The notes: generated from the sequence alone by a model not told the origin. Counted from the stretch's first letter, positions 41,352 through 49,349 are shown. The stretch is DNA of 49,349 bases from Candidatus Polarisedimenticolaceae bacterium (GCA_036376135.1 DASVAW010000050.1:1-49349), one strand, 5' to 3'. A program made the numbers and translations.

Positions 41352-41357
41352 ATTCTA
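41352..41357 (-). promoter_or_regulatory. -10-like box before the LON-domain gene
   Basis: TAGAAT (41357-41352) ends six bases before ATG 41345, again without a ribosome site. A -35 box is not evident. It lies about 40 bases from the plus-strand M14 promoter. Confidence 0.45.
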
Positions 41358-41395
41358 GCGCCCGCGCAGACCGCCCGCCCCGCCCCAGATTTACG

Positions 41396-41424
41396 TTGAC
41401 GCAACCGCATTACGACGGTAGATC
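41396..41424 (+). promoter_or_regulatory. M14 peptidase promoter
   Basis: TTGACG (41396-41401), exactly 17 bases and TAGATC (41419-41424). The transcript would start about 20 bases before the ATG at 41453, leaving room for the GGGGGGGA ribosome site four bases before it. Confidence 0.62.
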
Positions 41425-41452
41425 GGCCCTCCAATCCCTCGGGGGGGAATCG

Positions 41453-44400
41453 ATGATCCGTCGCCTGGCCGCCGCCGCCGCGCTCCTCGTCTGCTCGCTC
41501 CCGCTCGTCCACGCCGAACCGGCGATGTCCCGCGAGCGGCTCCTGCTCCGGGTCATGGCCGTCGACCCCGAGCGGATGCTCCCGGACCTGTACCGCCTCG
41601 ATCTCGACTTCGCCGGGTTCGACTCGAAGTCGAAGGCGGTCGACGTGATCGGCGACACCGCCACGATCGGCTTCCTGCGCAACCTCGGGTTCGAGGTCGA
41701 GGTCGTCCGCGACGTCTCGACGACGTCGGATTCGTTCGAGGCCCTGTCGGACTACCTGAGCCCGGCCGAGGTCGCGCAGCGGATCGACCAGTACGTGGCC
41801 GCGTACCCCGCGCTCGCGAAGAAGGAGGCCTACGCCACGACCGTCGAGGGGCGGACGGTGTGGGCGGTGAAGATCTCCGACAACGTGGCCGTGGACGAGG
41901 ACGAGCCTGCGGTGCTCGTCGTCGCGCAGCACCACGCCCGCGAGGTGATGACCCCCGAGATCGCGATGGACGCCGTGGACTACCTGCTGACGCGCTACGC
42001 CACCGACCCGCAGGTCAAGGCGTGGGTCGACGCGACCGAGATCTGGATCCTTCCCAACCACAACCCCGACGGCACGAACCACGTCTTCACCGCGGACAGC
42101 AATTGGCGCAAGAACCGGCGGAACAACGGCGGGGGGGTCTTCGGCGTCGACCAGAACCGGAACTACCCCTTCCAGTGGAACGCCTGCGGCGGCTCGTCGG
42201 GGGATGCGTCGAGCGACACCTACCGTGGTCCGTCCCCCGCCTCGGAGCCCGAGACCGCGCAGGGGATCCTCGAGCTCGCACGGCGGGAGCGGCCGGTGAT
42301 GGCGCTGTCGTATCACACCTACTCCGAGCTCGTGCTGATGCCGTACGGGTGCACCGGGTCGCACACCCCCGAGCGCGAGACGTTCCGGCGCATCGCGTCG
42401 GAGGTCGCCACGCGCCTGGTCGGCGACACCGGCACGAGCTGGTACCAGCCGGGATCGCCCTGGGAGATCCTCTACGCCGTCGACGGCGCCTCCGACGACT
42501 GGTTCTACGGCGAGCTCGGCACCTACAGCATGACGATCGAGGCGAACACCTCGACGCAGGGCTTCCAGCCGGACTACGCGACCTGGCGCAACGGCACCGT
42601 CGAGCGCAACCGCCCGGGGTGGCAGTACCTCCTCGATCGGATCGGCGGCTCCTCGGTTCGCGGCCACGTGACGAACGCCTGCACGGGCGCCCCGCTTTCG
42701 GCGACCGTCGCCCTGGACGAGGTCGTGTACTCCAACGGCGAGACGACGCGCACCGCGACCCCGCAACACGGCCGCTACCAGTTCCTGACGACGCCCGGGA
42801 CGTTCACCTTGCGCGCCGCCCTGTCCGGGTATCGGGGGCAGGCCTGGCCGACCGAGGTCGGCTCGAAACCGTTCGACCGCGAGATCCGGCTCGTCCCGAC
42901 CGGATCGCGGGGGCTCGCCGTGCGCGCCGTCCGGGTCGCCGACGCCGCGGGAGACGACGACGCCCAGGCCGATCCGGGCGAGGCGACCTCGATCGGCGTG
43001 ACGCTGCTCGCGACCGGCGAGACCCTCACCGGCGTGACGGCGACCCTCTCGACCACCGACCCGTGGGTGACCGTGACCCAGGCCAACGCCGCGTACGGCA
43101 CCCTCGCCCCCGCGGCCGAGGCGGAAGGGCTCTTCTCGATCCAGGTGTCGCCCGACGCCCCCGACGGCCACGTCGCGACCCTGACCGTCACCTTCGGCGC
43201 GAACGAGGCGCTGTGCACCGCCTCCGAGACGGCGGCGCTGCGCGTCACGCGCGGCTACCCGAGTTGTCCCTTCACGGTGGAGACCCTCGACGCCAACCCC
43301 GGCTGGACGATCGCCAACGCCGGGACCGGGGGCTGGCAGTTCGGCGTGCCGTCGGTCGTCGGCCCGACGGGCGGCCGCACGGGCAACAACGTCTACGGCA
43401 CGAACCTCTCGGGGAACTACGGCGGCAACGGCGACTTCCGCCTGACGACGACGCCCTTCGACCTGCGCGGCCTCCGCGGCTCGGAGCTTCGTTTCTGGCG
43501 CTGGCTCAAGAACGAGCCCGGATACGACCTCGCCACCGTCGAAGCCTCGGTCGACGGCGGGGGGACGTGGACGGAGATCTGGAAGGGGTTCCACTGGGGC
43601 GAGGGGTGGCAGGAGGAGCGCGTCGACCTCTCCGCGTTCGCCGACCAGGCCGACGACGTGCGATTCCGCTTCAAGCTCACCTCGGACACCGGGACCGAGC
43701 AGCCCGGGTTCTACGTCGACGACGTCGGCGTGTGCGGGGAGGCCGTCCCCTCGGCGGCCGGGAAGCTCTCCTATCTCGCCCACGCGGCCGCGGAGATCGG
43801 ACCGACCGGCTCCAACGGCAACGGCACGATCGACGGCGGCGAAACCGCCGTCGTGTCCCTGCAGATCCGCTCGAACCGCGACGTCGTCTCCACGGGGGTG
43901 GAGGCGTTCCTGAGCACGAACGAGCCCGGCGTGACGATCCGCAACGGATGGGCCGGGTTCGCCGACGTCCCCGCGGGAGGATCGGGGGACAGCCTCGCCC
44001 CGCACTTCACCGTCACCTTCGACGGCACGACCTGCCGGAAGACGGTTCCCTTCACCCTCGACCTGCGCTGGGACGGCGGCCGCTCGGTGAGCACCTTCTC
44101 GATCCCGATCGGCTCCGACCGCACCGTCGTGATCCTCGCCGACGACTTCGAGTCCGACCTGGGCTGGACGACCGGCGGGAACGCGACGCTCGGCTACTGG
44201 GTGCGGGAGGATCCGAACGGGGTGACGGCGGGCGGGCTGCCGGTCCAGCCGGAAGACGATACGACGCCCTCCCCCGGCGTGCGCGCGTGGGTGACCGGGA
44301 ATCCGCGCACCAACGGGAATTTCAACCCGTCCTCCGGCGACGTCGACGGCGGGACCGCCTGGCTCCAGTCCCCGATCTTCGACGGCGCCTTCGCGACGCG

Positions 44401-44989
44401 GCTCCAGCTCGACCTGAAGCGCTGGTTCACGCGCAAGAACCCCGGACAGTTCGACAGCTCGACCTTCCAGCTGCGCGTCTCGAGCGACGGCGGGACGACC
44501 TGGCGCGATCTCGAGACGCTCACGGGCGACGCGGCGGCGTGGAACCCGGTCGCCCTCGACCTCGTCAACTTCGGCGCTCCCTCCGACCAGATGCGCCTCC
44601 GGGTCGAGGTGACCGAATCGACGATCGCCGGGGACACGCTCCTCGAGGGACTGATCGACGACGTCCGCGTCGAGCGGACCCGTCGCGAGTGCGATCCGTA
44701 CACCCCCGCCGCGGCGCAGGCGCCCAACGGCGTCGGCGATACCGTGCTCGCGTCGATCGACGGCGACCACCTGCGCCTCGAGTGGCAGGCGCCCCCGGTC
44801 GATGGCGCGCACTCCGCGGCGACGGGGTATCGCGTCTACCGCTCGGCGAGCCCTTCGGGCGGATTCGCGGTCGCGGCCTCGCCGACGGCGCCGGTCGCGG
44901 TGCTCGCGGACGAGCGCATCACCCCGGGGAGTGCGTTCTATCTCGTCGCGGCGGAGAACAACGGGGGGGTGTCGGCGGACGCGCCGTAG
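41453..44989 (+). CDS. Secreted M14 zinc carboxypeptidase with large modular C-terminus
   Basis: Exported metallopeptidase of 1178 residues. A signal peptide (IRRLAAAAALLVCSLPLVHA) precedes a short pro-region and the M14 domain (about 110-410): zinc ligands H and E in QHHAREVMTPE near residue 160 and H in ALSYHTYSEL, substrate residues in RKNRRNN and NRNYPFQW, and the catalytic Glu in TIEANTSTQG near 362. Then come a carboxypeptidase-regulatory-like domain (RGHVTNACTGAPLSATVALD), beta-sandwich modules including two MAM-like domains (about 600-760 and 900-1080), and a fibronectin-III-like end. It cleaves C-terminal residues outside the cell; the modules probably bind substrates or surfaces. 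The start at ATG 41453 matches the signal peptide and the ribosome site. Confidence 0.93.
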   Translation: MIRRLAAAAALLVCSLPLVHAEPAMSRERLLLRVMAVDPERMLPDLYRLDLDFAGFDSKSKAVDVIGDTATIGFLRNLGFEVEVVRDVSTTSDSFEALSDYLSPAEVAQRIDQYVAAYPALAKKEAYATTVEGRTVWAVKISDNVAVDEDEPAVLVVAQHHAREVMTPEIAMDAVDYLLTRYATDPQVKAWVDATEIWILPNHNPDGTNHVFTADSNWRKNRRNNGGGVFGVDQNRNYPFQWNACGGSSGDASSDTYRGPSPASEPETAQGILELARRERPVMALSYHTYSELVLMPYGCTGSHTPERETFRRIASEVATRLVGDTGTSWYQPGSPWEILYAVDGASDDWFYGELGTYSMTIEANTSTQGFQPDYATWRNGTVERNRPGWQYLLDRIGGSSVRGHVTNACTGAPLSATVALDEVVYSNGETTRTATPQHGRYQFLTTPGTFTLRAALSGYRGQAWPTEVGSKPFDREIRLVPTGSRGLAVRAVRVADAAGDDDAQADPGEATSIGVTLLATGETLTGVTATLSTTDPWVTVTQANAAYGTLAPAAEAEGLFSIQVSPDAPDGHVATLTVTFGANEALCTASETAALRVTRGYPSCPFTVETLDANPGWTIANAGTGGWQFGVPSVVGPTGGRTGNNVYGTNLSGNYGGNGDFRLTTTPFDLRGLRGSELRFWRWLKNEPGYDLATVEASVDGGGTWTEIWKGFHWGEGWQEERVDLSAFADQADDVRFRFKLTSDTGTEQPGFYVDDVGVCGEAVPSAAGKLSYLAHAAAEIGPTGSNGNGTIDGGETAVVSLQIRSNRDVVSTGVEAFLSTNEPGVTIRNGWAGFADVPAGGSGDSLAPHFTVTFDGTTCRKTVPFTLDLRWDGGRSVSTFSIPIGSDRTVVILADDFESDLGWTTGGNATLGYWVREDPNGVTAGGLPVQPEDDTTPSPGVRAWVTGNPRTNGNFNPSSGDVDGGTAWLQSPIFDGAFATRLQLDLKRWFTRKNPGQFDSSTFQLRVSSDGGTTWRDLETLTGDAAAWNPVALDLVNFGAPSDQMRLRVEVTESTIAGDTLLEGLIDDVRVERTRRECDPYTPAAAQAPNGVGDTVLASIDGDHLRLEWQAPPVDGAHSAATGYRVYRSASPSGGFAVAASPTAPVAVLADERITPGSAFYLVAAENNGGVSADAP

Positions 44990-45003
44990 CGGGGGCGTGG
45001 TAG

Positions 45004-45029
45004 CCTCCGGGGCAGCTCGGCCCCGGAGG
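45004..45029 (+). promoter_or_regulatory. Hairpin covering the Shine-Dalgarno site of the pseudopilin-fusion gene
   Basis: CCTCCGGGGC and GCCCCGGAGG form a perfect ten-base stem with a six-base loop. The right arm contains GGAGG, the ribosome site seven bases before ATG 45037, so the stem would hide it. A TAGCCT -10-like box at 45001-45006 could start transcription inside the left arm, in which case the hairpin would be cut short. It could also end the M14 transcript, but has no T run. Confidence 0.5.
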
Positions 45030-45036
45030 GACCGCC

Positions 45037-45999
45037 ATGAACTGCAGCTCCTGTGGGGCGACGCTCGTCGAGGGCGCCGCGTTCTGCACCCGTTGCGGGG
45101 GCGCCGCGAGCCCCGTCCCCGTCCTCCCGGCGGTCGTGAAGCGGCCGACCGGCGTGACGCTCCTCGCAATCTACGACTTCGCGGCGGCGGCGCTCACGCT
45201 CGCCGTCACGCTCGCCGCGGTCGCCTTCTTCCGCCAAGGCAACGCCGTGGGGCTCGGCGTGATCGGGGGGATCACCGGGGTCTTCGGCGTGTTGCGCCTC
45301 GCCGCGGGGTGGGGGCTGCTCGTGGGGGCGGGGTGGGCGAGGATCCTCCACTTCGTCCTCTCCGGATTCGGCTTGTTGAACCTCCCCGTCGGCACCGCCG
45401 TGGGGATCACCTCGTTCATCTATCTCACGCGTCCCGCCGTGACGCTGTGGTTCGCCAAGCGCGACCCGGCGACCTGGACCCCCGGGGAAACCGCGACATG
45501 GAACCGCGCGGCCGTCGGCTCGATGAACGCGGGAGTGGTCGTCGCGATCGTCGCCGGGGTGGCGGTCGTCGGGGTGTTCTTCGTCGGCATCCTCGCCGCG
45601 ATCGCGATCCCGAACTTCCTCAACGCCGTCGATCGCGGCAAGCAGAAGCGGACGATGGCCGACCTGCGGTCGATCGGCACGGCGATCGAGTCGTTCGCCG
45701 TGGACCACGACGCGTACCCGGTCCTCGACGGCGGATTCGTCCCCGTCGGCGCGCTGAAGGCGCAGCTGGAGCCGACGTATATCACCGCGATCCCCGAGCA
45801 GGACGGTTGGGGGCACCCGGTGCTGGTCCGCTCCGACGGGCGGAGCTACGTGCTCGTGAGCGCAGGCAAGGACGGCACGCCCGACGTACCGGACTTCGCG
45901 TACGGTGAGACGGATCTCGCCCCGACGACGACGTTCCTCAGCGATATCGTCTTCTCGAACGGGACGTTCGTGCGGTACCCCGACGGGGTGCAGCGGTAG
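45037..45999 (+). CDS. Zinc-ribbon / multi-TM / type II pseudopilin-like fusion protein
   Basis: Protein of 320 residues with three parts. A zinc ribbon at the N-terminus (MNCSSCG and FCTRCGG) is followed by four hydrophobic helices (about 40-135), then a segment WNRAAVGSMNAGVVVAIVAG and a pilin-like module: FFVGILAAIAIPNFLNAVDR followed by KQKRTMADLRSIGTAIESFA and a pseudopilin head with YPVLDGGF and DGWGHPVLV, as in GspG-type major pseudopilins. There is no leader-peptidase site (G-F) at this point, so it is not a normal pilin. Probably an envelope protein with periplasmic pilin-like head. ATG 45037. Confidence 0.85.
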   Translation: MNCSSCGATLVEGAAFCTRCGGAASPVPVLPAVVKRPTGVTLLAIYDFAAAALTLAVTLAAVAFFRQGNAVGLGVIGGITGVFGVLRLAAGWGLLVGAGWARILHFVLSGFGLLNLPVGTAVGITSFIYLTRPAVTLWFAKRDPATWTPGETATWNRAAVGSMNAGVVVAIVAGVAVVGVFFVGILAAIAIPNFLNAVDRGKQKRTMADLRSIGTAIESFAVDHDAYPVLDGGFVPVGALKAQLEPTYITAIPEQDGWGHPVLVRSDGRSYVLVSAGKDGTPDVPDFAYGETDLAPTTTFLSDIVFSNGTFVRYPDGVQR

Positions 46000-46003
46000 G
46001 CGG

Positions 46004-46885
46004 CTACTCGGGCTTGCGCGCCACGATCCCCGCGAGAGCCTTGGGCCCGTGTACGCGTGTCGCGGGCTCGATCCCTTCCTCGTGGCGGAGGATCTGCCAG
46101 TCGGAGAAGACCTCCGCGAGCTCGCCCGGGTGCACGAGGTGCGCCGGATTCGTCGGCGGGCCGAATTGCGGCTGCTCGGTCGTGTACGTCTGATAGACGA
46201 CGACGCCCCCCGGCTTGATCCCGTCCTTGATGTCGCGGAAGAGCGGGCGGTGCAGGAAGTTGAAGACGACGATCACGTCGAACGTCTCGATCGGGATGAT
46301 GTAGCTGCCGTCCTCGACGTTGCCGACGACGGCGCGGATCGGGGCGCCCATGCGGCGCGCTCTGCGGCGGGCGTCCTCGACCACCCTCTCGTTGACGTCC
46401 ACCCCGTCCACGTCGAACCCGCGGGTCGCGAGGTACACCGCGTTGCGCCCGTTCCCCATCGCGACGTCGAGCGCGAGCCCGCGCGGGAGCAGGTCGAAGT
46501 GCTCGATGAGAAACCGCGACGGCGCGATCAGCGCGTGGGGATGGTTCGGGAGCGACTCGCCGTTGGAGAGCGGGCCGGGCCACGTCGCGAGGCCCCCGTC
46601 GAGGGTGTAGAGCGGCTTGAACCCGCGCTCCGCGAGGAAGCGGCAGGCCGACACGCTGCGGTACCCCTGCTGGCAGATGACCGCGATCGGCGTGCCGCCG
46701 TTGGGAAGCTGCTCCCACGCGTGCTCGAGCTCGTGGAGCGGGAGCAGGACCGACCCCGGGATGTGCCCGTGGCGGTATTCGACGTCGGTGCGGACGTCGA
46801 GGAGGAAAACCGGCTCGCCCATGGCGAGCTTGCGGTAGAGCTCGTCCCCTTCGATGCGCTGGTATCGGTCGTCGAGCCGAAACAC
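46004..46885 (-). CDS. Rhodanese-SAM methyltransferase fusion
   Basis: Cytoplasmic protein of 293 residues. The first 110 residues are a rhodanese domain with DVRTDVEYRHGHIPGSVLLP and the active-site loop ICQQGYRSVSA carrying the persulfide Cys. The rest is a class I methyltransferase with ALDVAMGNGRNAVYLA for SAM binding and VIVVFNFLHRPLF, close to the TehB/thiol-methyltransferase group. Together these suggest handling of sulfur, selenium or tellurium species. The target is not known. GTG 46885 is five bases after AAAGGGG, and TAGAGT (46915-46910) may be its -10. It is convergent with the pseudopilin gene, five bases apart. Confidence 0.9.
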   Translation of the reverse strand: MFRLDDRYQRIEGDELYRKLAMGEPVFLLDVRTDVEYRHGHIPGSVLLPLHELEHAWEQLPNGGTPIAVICQQGYRSVSACRFLAERGFKPLYTLDGGLATWPGPLSNGESLPNHPHALIAPSRFLIEHFDLLPRGLALDVAMGNGRNAVYLATRGFDVDGVDVNERVVEDARRRARRMGAPIRAVVGNVEDGSYIIPIETFDVIVVFNFLHRPLFRDIKDGIKPGGVVVYQTYTTEQPQFGPPTNPAHLVHPGELAEVFSDWQILRHEEGIEPATRVHGPKALAGIVARKPE

Positions 46886-46909
46886 CGGTGCCCCTTTGTT
46901 CCCGCGGGC

Positions 46910-46915
46910 ACTCTA
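46910..46915 (-). promoter_or_regulatory. -10-like box before the rhodanese-methyltransferase gene
   Basis: TAGAGT (46915-46910) lies 24 bases before GTG 46885, giving a short leader that includes AAAGGGG. It sits between the end of nth and this gene, so the fusion can be expressed on its own. Confidence 0.4.
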
Positions 46916-46925
46916 GCGCACGGGT

Positions 46926-47582
46926 TCAACCCTTCTCCCGCCGGGGTGCGGCGGGGAACGGACAGAGGGGCCGGAGCGTGCAGGTTTCGCAGAGGGGCTT
47001 GCGCGCGTTGCAGACCCTCCTCCCGTGCCAGATCAGCGCATGGGAGGTGAAGGTCCAGTCCGATTCCTCCAACAGTTCCATCAAGTCGCGTTCGATCTTG
47101 ACCGGATCCGACTCCTTGGACAGGTCGAGCCGGGCGACGAGGCGGGTGACGTGGGTGTCCACGGGGATCGCGGGTTTCCCGAACCAGGTCCCGAGCAGGA
47201 CGTTCGCGGTCTTCCGGCCGACGCCGGGAAGCCCGACGAGGTCCTCCATCCGGTCCGGGACCGTCCCCCCGTGGCGCTCCACCAGAGCCTTCCCGAGGCC
47301 GACGAGGGCCTTCGCCTTGTTCTGGAAGAACCCGGTCGACCGGATCTCCTCCATCAACGTCGGGAGGTCGGCGTTCGCGTAGTCGGCGGCCGACCTGTAT
47401 TTCCCGAAGAGCGCGGGGGTGACGAGGTTGACGCGTTCGTCGGTGCACTGGGCCGAGAGGACGGTCGCGACGAGCAGCTGGAGGGCGCTCGCGTGATGCA
47501 GCGCGCAATCGGCGTCGCCGTAGAGACGGCGCAGCTCGGCGACGATCTTCGCGGCGCGCTCGCGCCGCCTCGCCTGCGTCAC
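46926..47582 (-). CDS. nth: Endonuclease III (Nth), DNA glycosylase/AP lyase
   Basis: Base-excision repair enzyme of 218 residues that removes oxidised pyrimidines and cuts the abasic site. The helix-hairpin-helix LVGLPGVGRKTANVLL includes the catalytic Lys, the catalytic Asp is in PVDTHVTRL, and the 4Fe-4S cluster is CNARKPLCETCTLRPLC (CX6CX2CX5C). N-terminal LLVATVLSAQCTDERVN is the expected substrate-binding block. GTG 47582 overlaps the PolX stop as GTGA, linking two repair genes. Confidence 0.96.
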   Translation of the reverse strand: MTQARRRERAAKIVAELRRLYGDADCALHHASALQLLVATVLSAQCTDERVNLVTPALFGKYRSAADYANADLPTLMEEIRSTGFFQNKAKALVGLGKALVERHGGTVPDRMEDLVGLPGVGRKTANVLLGTWFGKPAIPVDTHVTRLVARLDLSKESDPVKIERDLMELLEESDWTFTSHALIWHGRRVCNARKPLCETCTLRPLCPFPAAPRREKG

Positions 47583-49318
47583 GCGCGGGCCCTCGCCCGT
47601 CGATCGCGCAGCCACGCCAGCAGGCGATCGAGCGGCCACGCGTTGAGGACGTCCTCCGCGGTGCACCAGCCCTTCCGCGCGACGCCGACGCCGTAGTCGA
47701 CGTCGCTCAGCCCCGCGGTGTCGTGCGAGTCGGGGTCGATCGCGGTCTTCATGCCGCGTGCGATCCCGTAACGGAGCGCGGGCGGATCGAGGTCGAGCCG
47801 CTGCGGGTGCGCGTTGATCTCGACGGCGACTCCGGCGGCGGCCGCGGCGTCGAGCACGCGGTTCAGGTGGAGCGGGTACCCGTCGCGCGTGAGCAGCAGC
47901 CGCCCCGTGGGGTGGCCGACGATGTCCACGAAGCCGCCGTCGATCGCGCGGACGATCCTGGCGGTCTGCTCGTCGACGGGGAGGTTGAATCGGCTGTGGA
48001 CCGACGCCACGACGAGGTCGAAGGAGGAGAGGACCTCGTCGGGGTAGTCGAGGGAACCGTCGGCGAGGATGTCGACCTCGGTTCCCTTGAGCACGCGGAA
48101 GGCGCCGGCGTAGTCGGCGTTGATCCGGTCGATCTCGGCGTGTTGCTCTCGCACCCGCTCGATCGAGAGCCCCCCGGCGTACGCCGCGGCGCGGGAATGG
48201 TCGCACAGGCCGAGATACGCCATCCCCATCGCGCGCGCGGCCTCGGCCATCTCGCGGATCGAGGCGGTGCCGTCCGACCAGGTCGAGTGGACGTGGAGGA
48301 TCCCCTTCAGGTCGGAACGCTCGATCAACCGTGGGAGCGTGCCGGCCTCCGCCGCCTCGATCTCTCCCGCGTCCTCGCGCAGCTCCGGCTCGATCCAGGG
48401 AAGGCCCAGGGCGCGGTAGATCGCCGTTTCGTCGCCGGCCGCGGTCTCGCGCCCGTCCTCCGCGACGAGGCCGTATTCGTTGAGCTTGAGGCCGAGTTTC
48501 CCGGCGCGGGCCCGCAGCGCGATGTTGTGCGCCTTGCTCCCGGTGAAATAGAGGAGCGCGAACGGGTACGCCTTCGCCGCGACGACGCGCAGGTCGGCGT
48601 TGGGGCCCGACTCGAGGGCGACGCTGCACTTCGTGTCTCCCTTGCCGATCACCGCCGCGACCCCCGGCGCCGTCGCGAAGGCGTCGAGCACCTTCGCGGG
48701 GTCCTTCGCCGTGCAGACGACGTCGATGTCCTTCGAGGTCTCCCCTCGGCGGCGGGCGGAGCCCGCGACCTCGGCACGCTCGACGCCGGGAATCGCGCGC
48801 ACGAGCGCGAGCAGCCGGTCGGCCTCCGCGCGGATGAGGGGTTGCAGGAAGCGCGACGCGTGGTCGCGCACGCGGGCGATGCCGTCCAGGATCTTCTTCT
48901 CGGAGGCGGCGCCGAACCCCTCGAGGTCGCGCAGCTTCCCCTCCTTCGCCGCGGTCTCGAGCTGCGCCAGGGTGGCGATGCCCAGATTCAGGTGGATCGC
49001 GCGGGCCTTCTTGGGGCCCAGGCCCGGGATCTTGAGCCAGTCGAGCATCCCCGCCGGAACCTGCCTGCGCAGGTCCTCGAGGTAGGGGAGCCGTCCGGTC
49101 GTGACGAGCACGCCGATCTTCTCGACGAGGGCGGGGCCGAACCCCTTGATCTCGCCGAGTTGTTTCGCGCGGACGAGTGTGTCGAGGTCGCGGTCGAGCC
49201 CGCGAAGCACCCGCGCGGCGTTGGCGTAGGCCCGCGTCTTGAAGGGGTTCTCGCCGAGGAGCTCGAGGAGGAGGCCGATCTCCTCGAGGGCGTCGGCGAC
49301 CGCGGCCTTGTCGCTCAT
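47579..49318 (-). CDS. polX: Bacterial family X DNA polymerase with PHP domain (PolX)
   Basis: Repair polymerase of 579 residues, normal for bacterial PolX. N-terminal 8-kDa domain with two helix-hairpin-helix motifs (IKGFGPALVEKIG, IPGLGPKKARAI); palm domain with the metal Asp pair in VAGSARRRGETSKDIDVV and another Asp in ADLRVVAA; C-terminal PHP domain (about 335-575) with HVHSTWSDGT, LGLCDHSRA, VVASVHSRF, VGHPTGRLL and DSHDTAG, which gives 3'-5' exonuclease and phosphatase-type activity. It fills short gaps in base-excision repair, in keeping with nth next to it. ATG 49318 overlaps a putative preceding stop as ATGA. Confidence 0.95.
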   Translation of the reverse strand: MSDKAAVADALEEIGLLLELLGENPFKTRAYANAARVLRGLDRDLDTLVRAKQLGEIKGFGPALVEKIGVLVTTGRLPYLEDLRRQVPAGMLDWLKIPGLGPKKARAIHLNLGIATLAQLETAAKEGKLRDLEGFGAASEKKILDGIARVRDHASRFLQPLIRAEADRLLALVRAIPGVERAEVAGSARRRGETSKDIDVVCTAKDPAKVLDAFATAPGVAAVIGKGDTKCSVALESGPNADLRVVAAKAYPFALLYFTGSKAHNIALRARAGKLGLKLNEYGLVAEDGRETAAGDETAIYRALGLPWIEPELREDAGEIEAAEAGTLPRLIERSDLKGILHVHSTWSDGTASIREMAEAARAMGMAYLGLCDHSRAAAYAGGLSIERVREQHAEIDRINADYAGAFRVLKGTEVDILADGSLDYPDEVLSSFDLVVASVHSRFNLPVDEQTARIVRAIDGGFVDIVGHPTGRLLLTRDGYPLHLNRVLDAAAAAGVAVEINAHPQRLDLDPPALRYGIARGMKTAIDPDSHDTAGLSDVDYGVGVARKGWCTAEDVLNAWPLDRLLAWLRDRRARARA

Positions 49319-49349
49319 CGCGGGACGACCCGCCAGCGCGTGTACAGCT
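49315..49349 (-). CDS. Possible 3' end of an upstream gene (cut by window edge)
   Basis: On the minus strand the frame entering at the right edge reads LYTRWRVVPR and ends at a TGA (49317-49315) that overlaps the polX ATG as ATGA. This is the same junction seen throughout the window, so another gene probably ends here. Too little is visible to say what it is. Confidence 0.35.
   Translation of the reverse strand, partial: LYTRWRVVPR

Noticed and set aside
1-49349. CRISPR arrays, prophage, integrase or attachment sites
   Set aside because: No regularly spaced direct repeats, phage genes or recombinase motifs were seen on either strand.

Overview
The window is 49 kb of very GC-rich, densely packed bacterial chromosome. 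GTG starts are common, third codon positions are mostly G or C, and I see no gene-free stretch over about 130 bases. There is no rRNA, convincing tRNA, CRISPR array, transposase or phage gene. The gene set (FG-GAP proteins, a bactofilin-like envelope protein, a pseudopilin fusion, a large secreted M14 peptidase, LytTR signalling, C30-type carotenoid genes) would fit an Acidobacteriota-like or similar Gram-negative soil or sediment lineage. That placement is inference; no marker gene here fixes the phylum.

Layout. (1) 1-9625: a LytTR regulator cut by the left edge, then a seven-gene minus-strand operon running 9625->710: CrtN-like desaturase, short aldehyde dehydrogenase, CrtP-like oxygenase, acyltransferase, glycosyltransferase, AbgT-family transporter, MFS transporter. 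The first five match the finishing steps of staphyloxanthin-type C30 carotenoid synthesis. No CrtM-type synthase is present. (2) 9.7-12.7 kb: TPR protein and histone-deacetylase-like hydrolase (+), the brnTA toxin-antitoxin operon with a very clear promoter/operator, and two membrane proteins (-). (3) 12.7-20.2 kb: Lhr-type ligase-associated helicase and PdeM-like phosphoesterase, a zinc-less MetE-like protein coupled to a radical SAM enzyme, and a coupled CDF/ZIP metal transporter pair. (4) 20.2-27.4 kb: a long inverted repeat joining the ends of the ZIP and CinA-like genes, then IspH, an MltD-like transglycosylase, a FIST protein, an RluA-type pseudouridine synthase and an ArsB/NhaD-type antiporter. 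(5) 27.5-35.7 kb: an orphan RiPP-like precursor peptide (+) and a six-gene minus operon (bactofilin-like protein, two FG-GAP proteins, EamA exporter, LOG-family protein, ClC with CBS and RCK_C domains). (6) 35.8-41.3 kb: UbiA-like prenyltransferase, SpoIIE-type phosphatase, LytS-type kinase and LytTR regulator (-), with MoaA (+) diverging and a LON-domain protein (-). (7) 41.4-49.3 kb: M14 peptidase and zinc-ribbon/pseudopilin fusion (+), then rhodanese-methyltransferase, endonuclease III and PolX (-).

Two expression habits recur. At least sixteen junctions use four-base start/stop overlaps (GTGA, ATGA, once TTGA and probably once CTGA), so translational coupling is pervasive. Several first-in-operon genes have a -10-like hexamer only 6-11 bases before the start codon with no Shine-Dalgarno sequence, suggesting leaderless or nearly leaderless mRNAs. 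Strongest items for follow-up: the carotenoid operon with its transporters, the orphan RiPP-like peptide, the zinc-less MetE/radical SAM pair, the shared four-helix sensor on two different outputs, the stop-codon-sharing inverted repeat, and the symmetric moaA/ubiA promoter.
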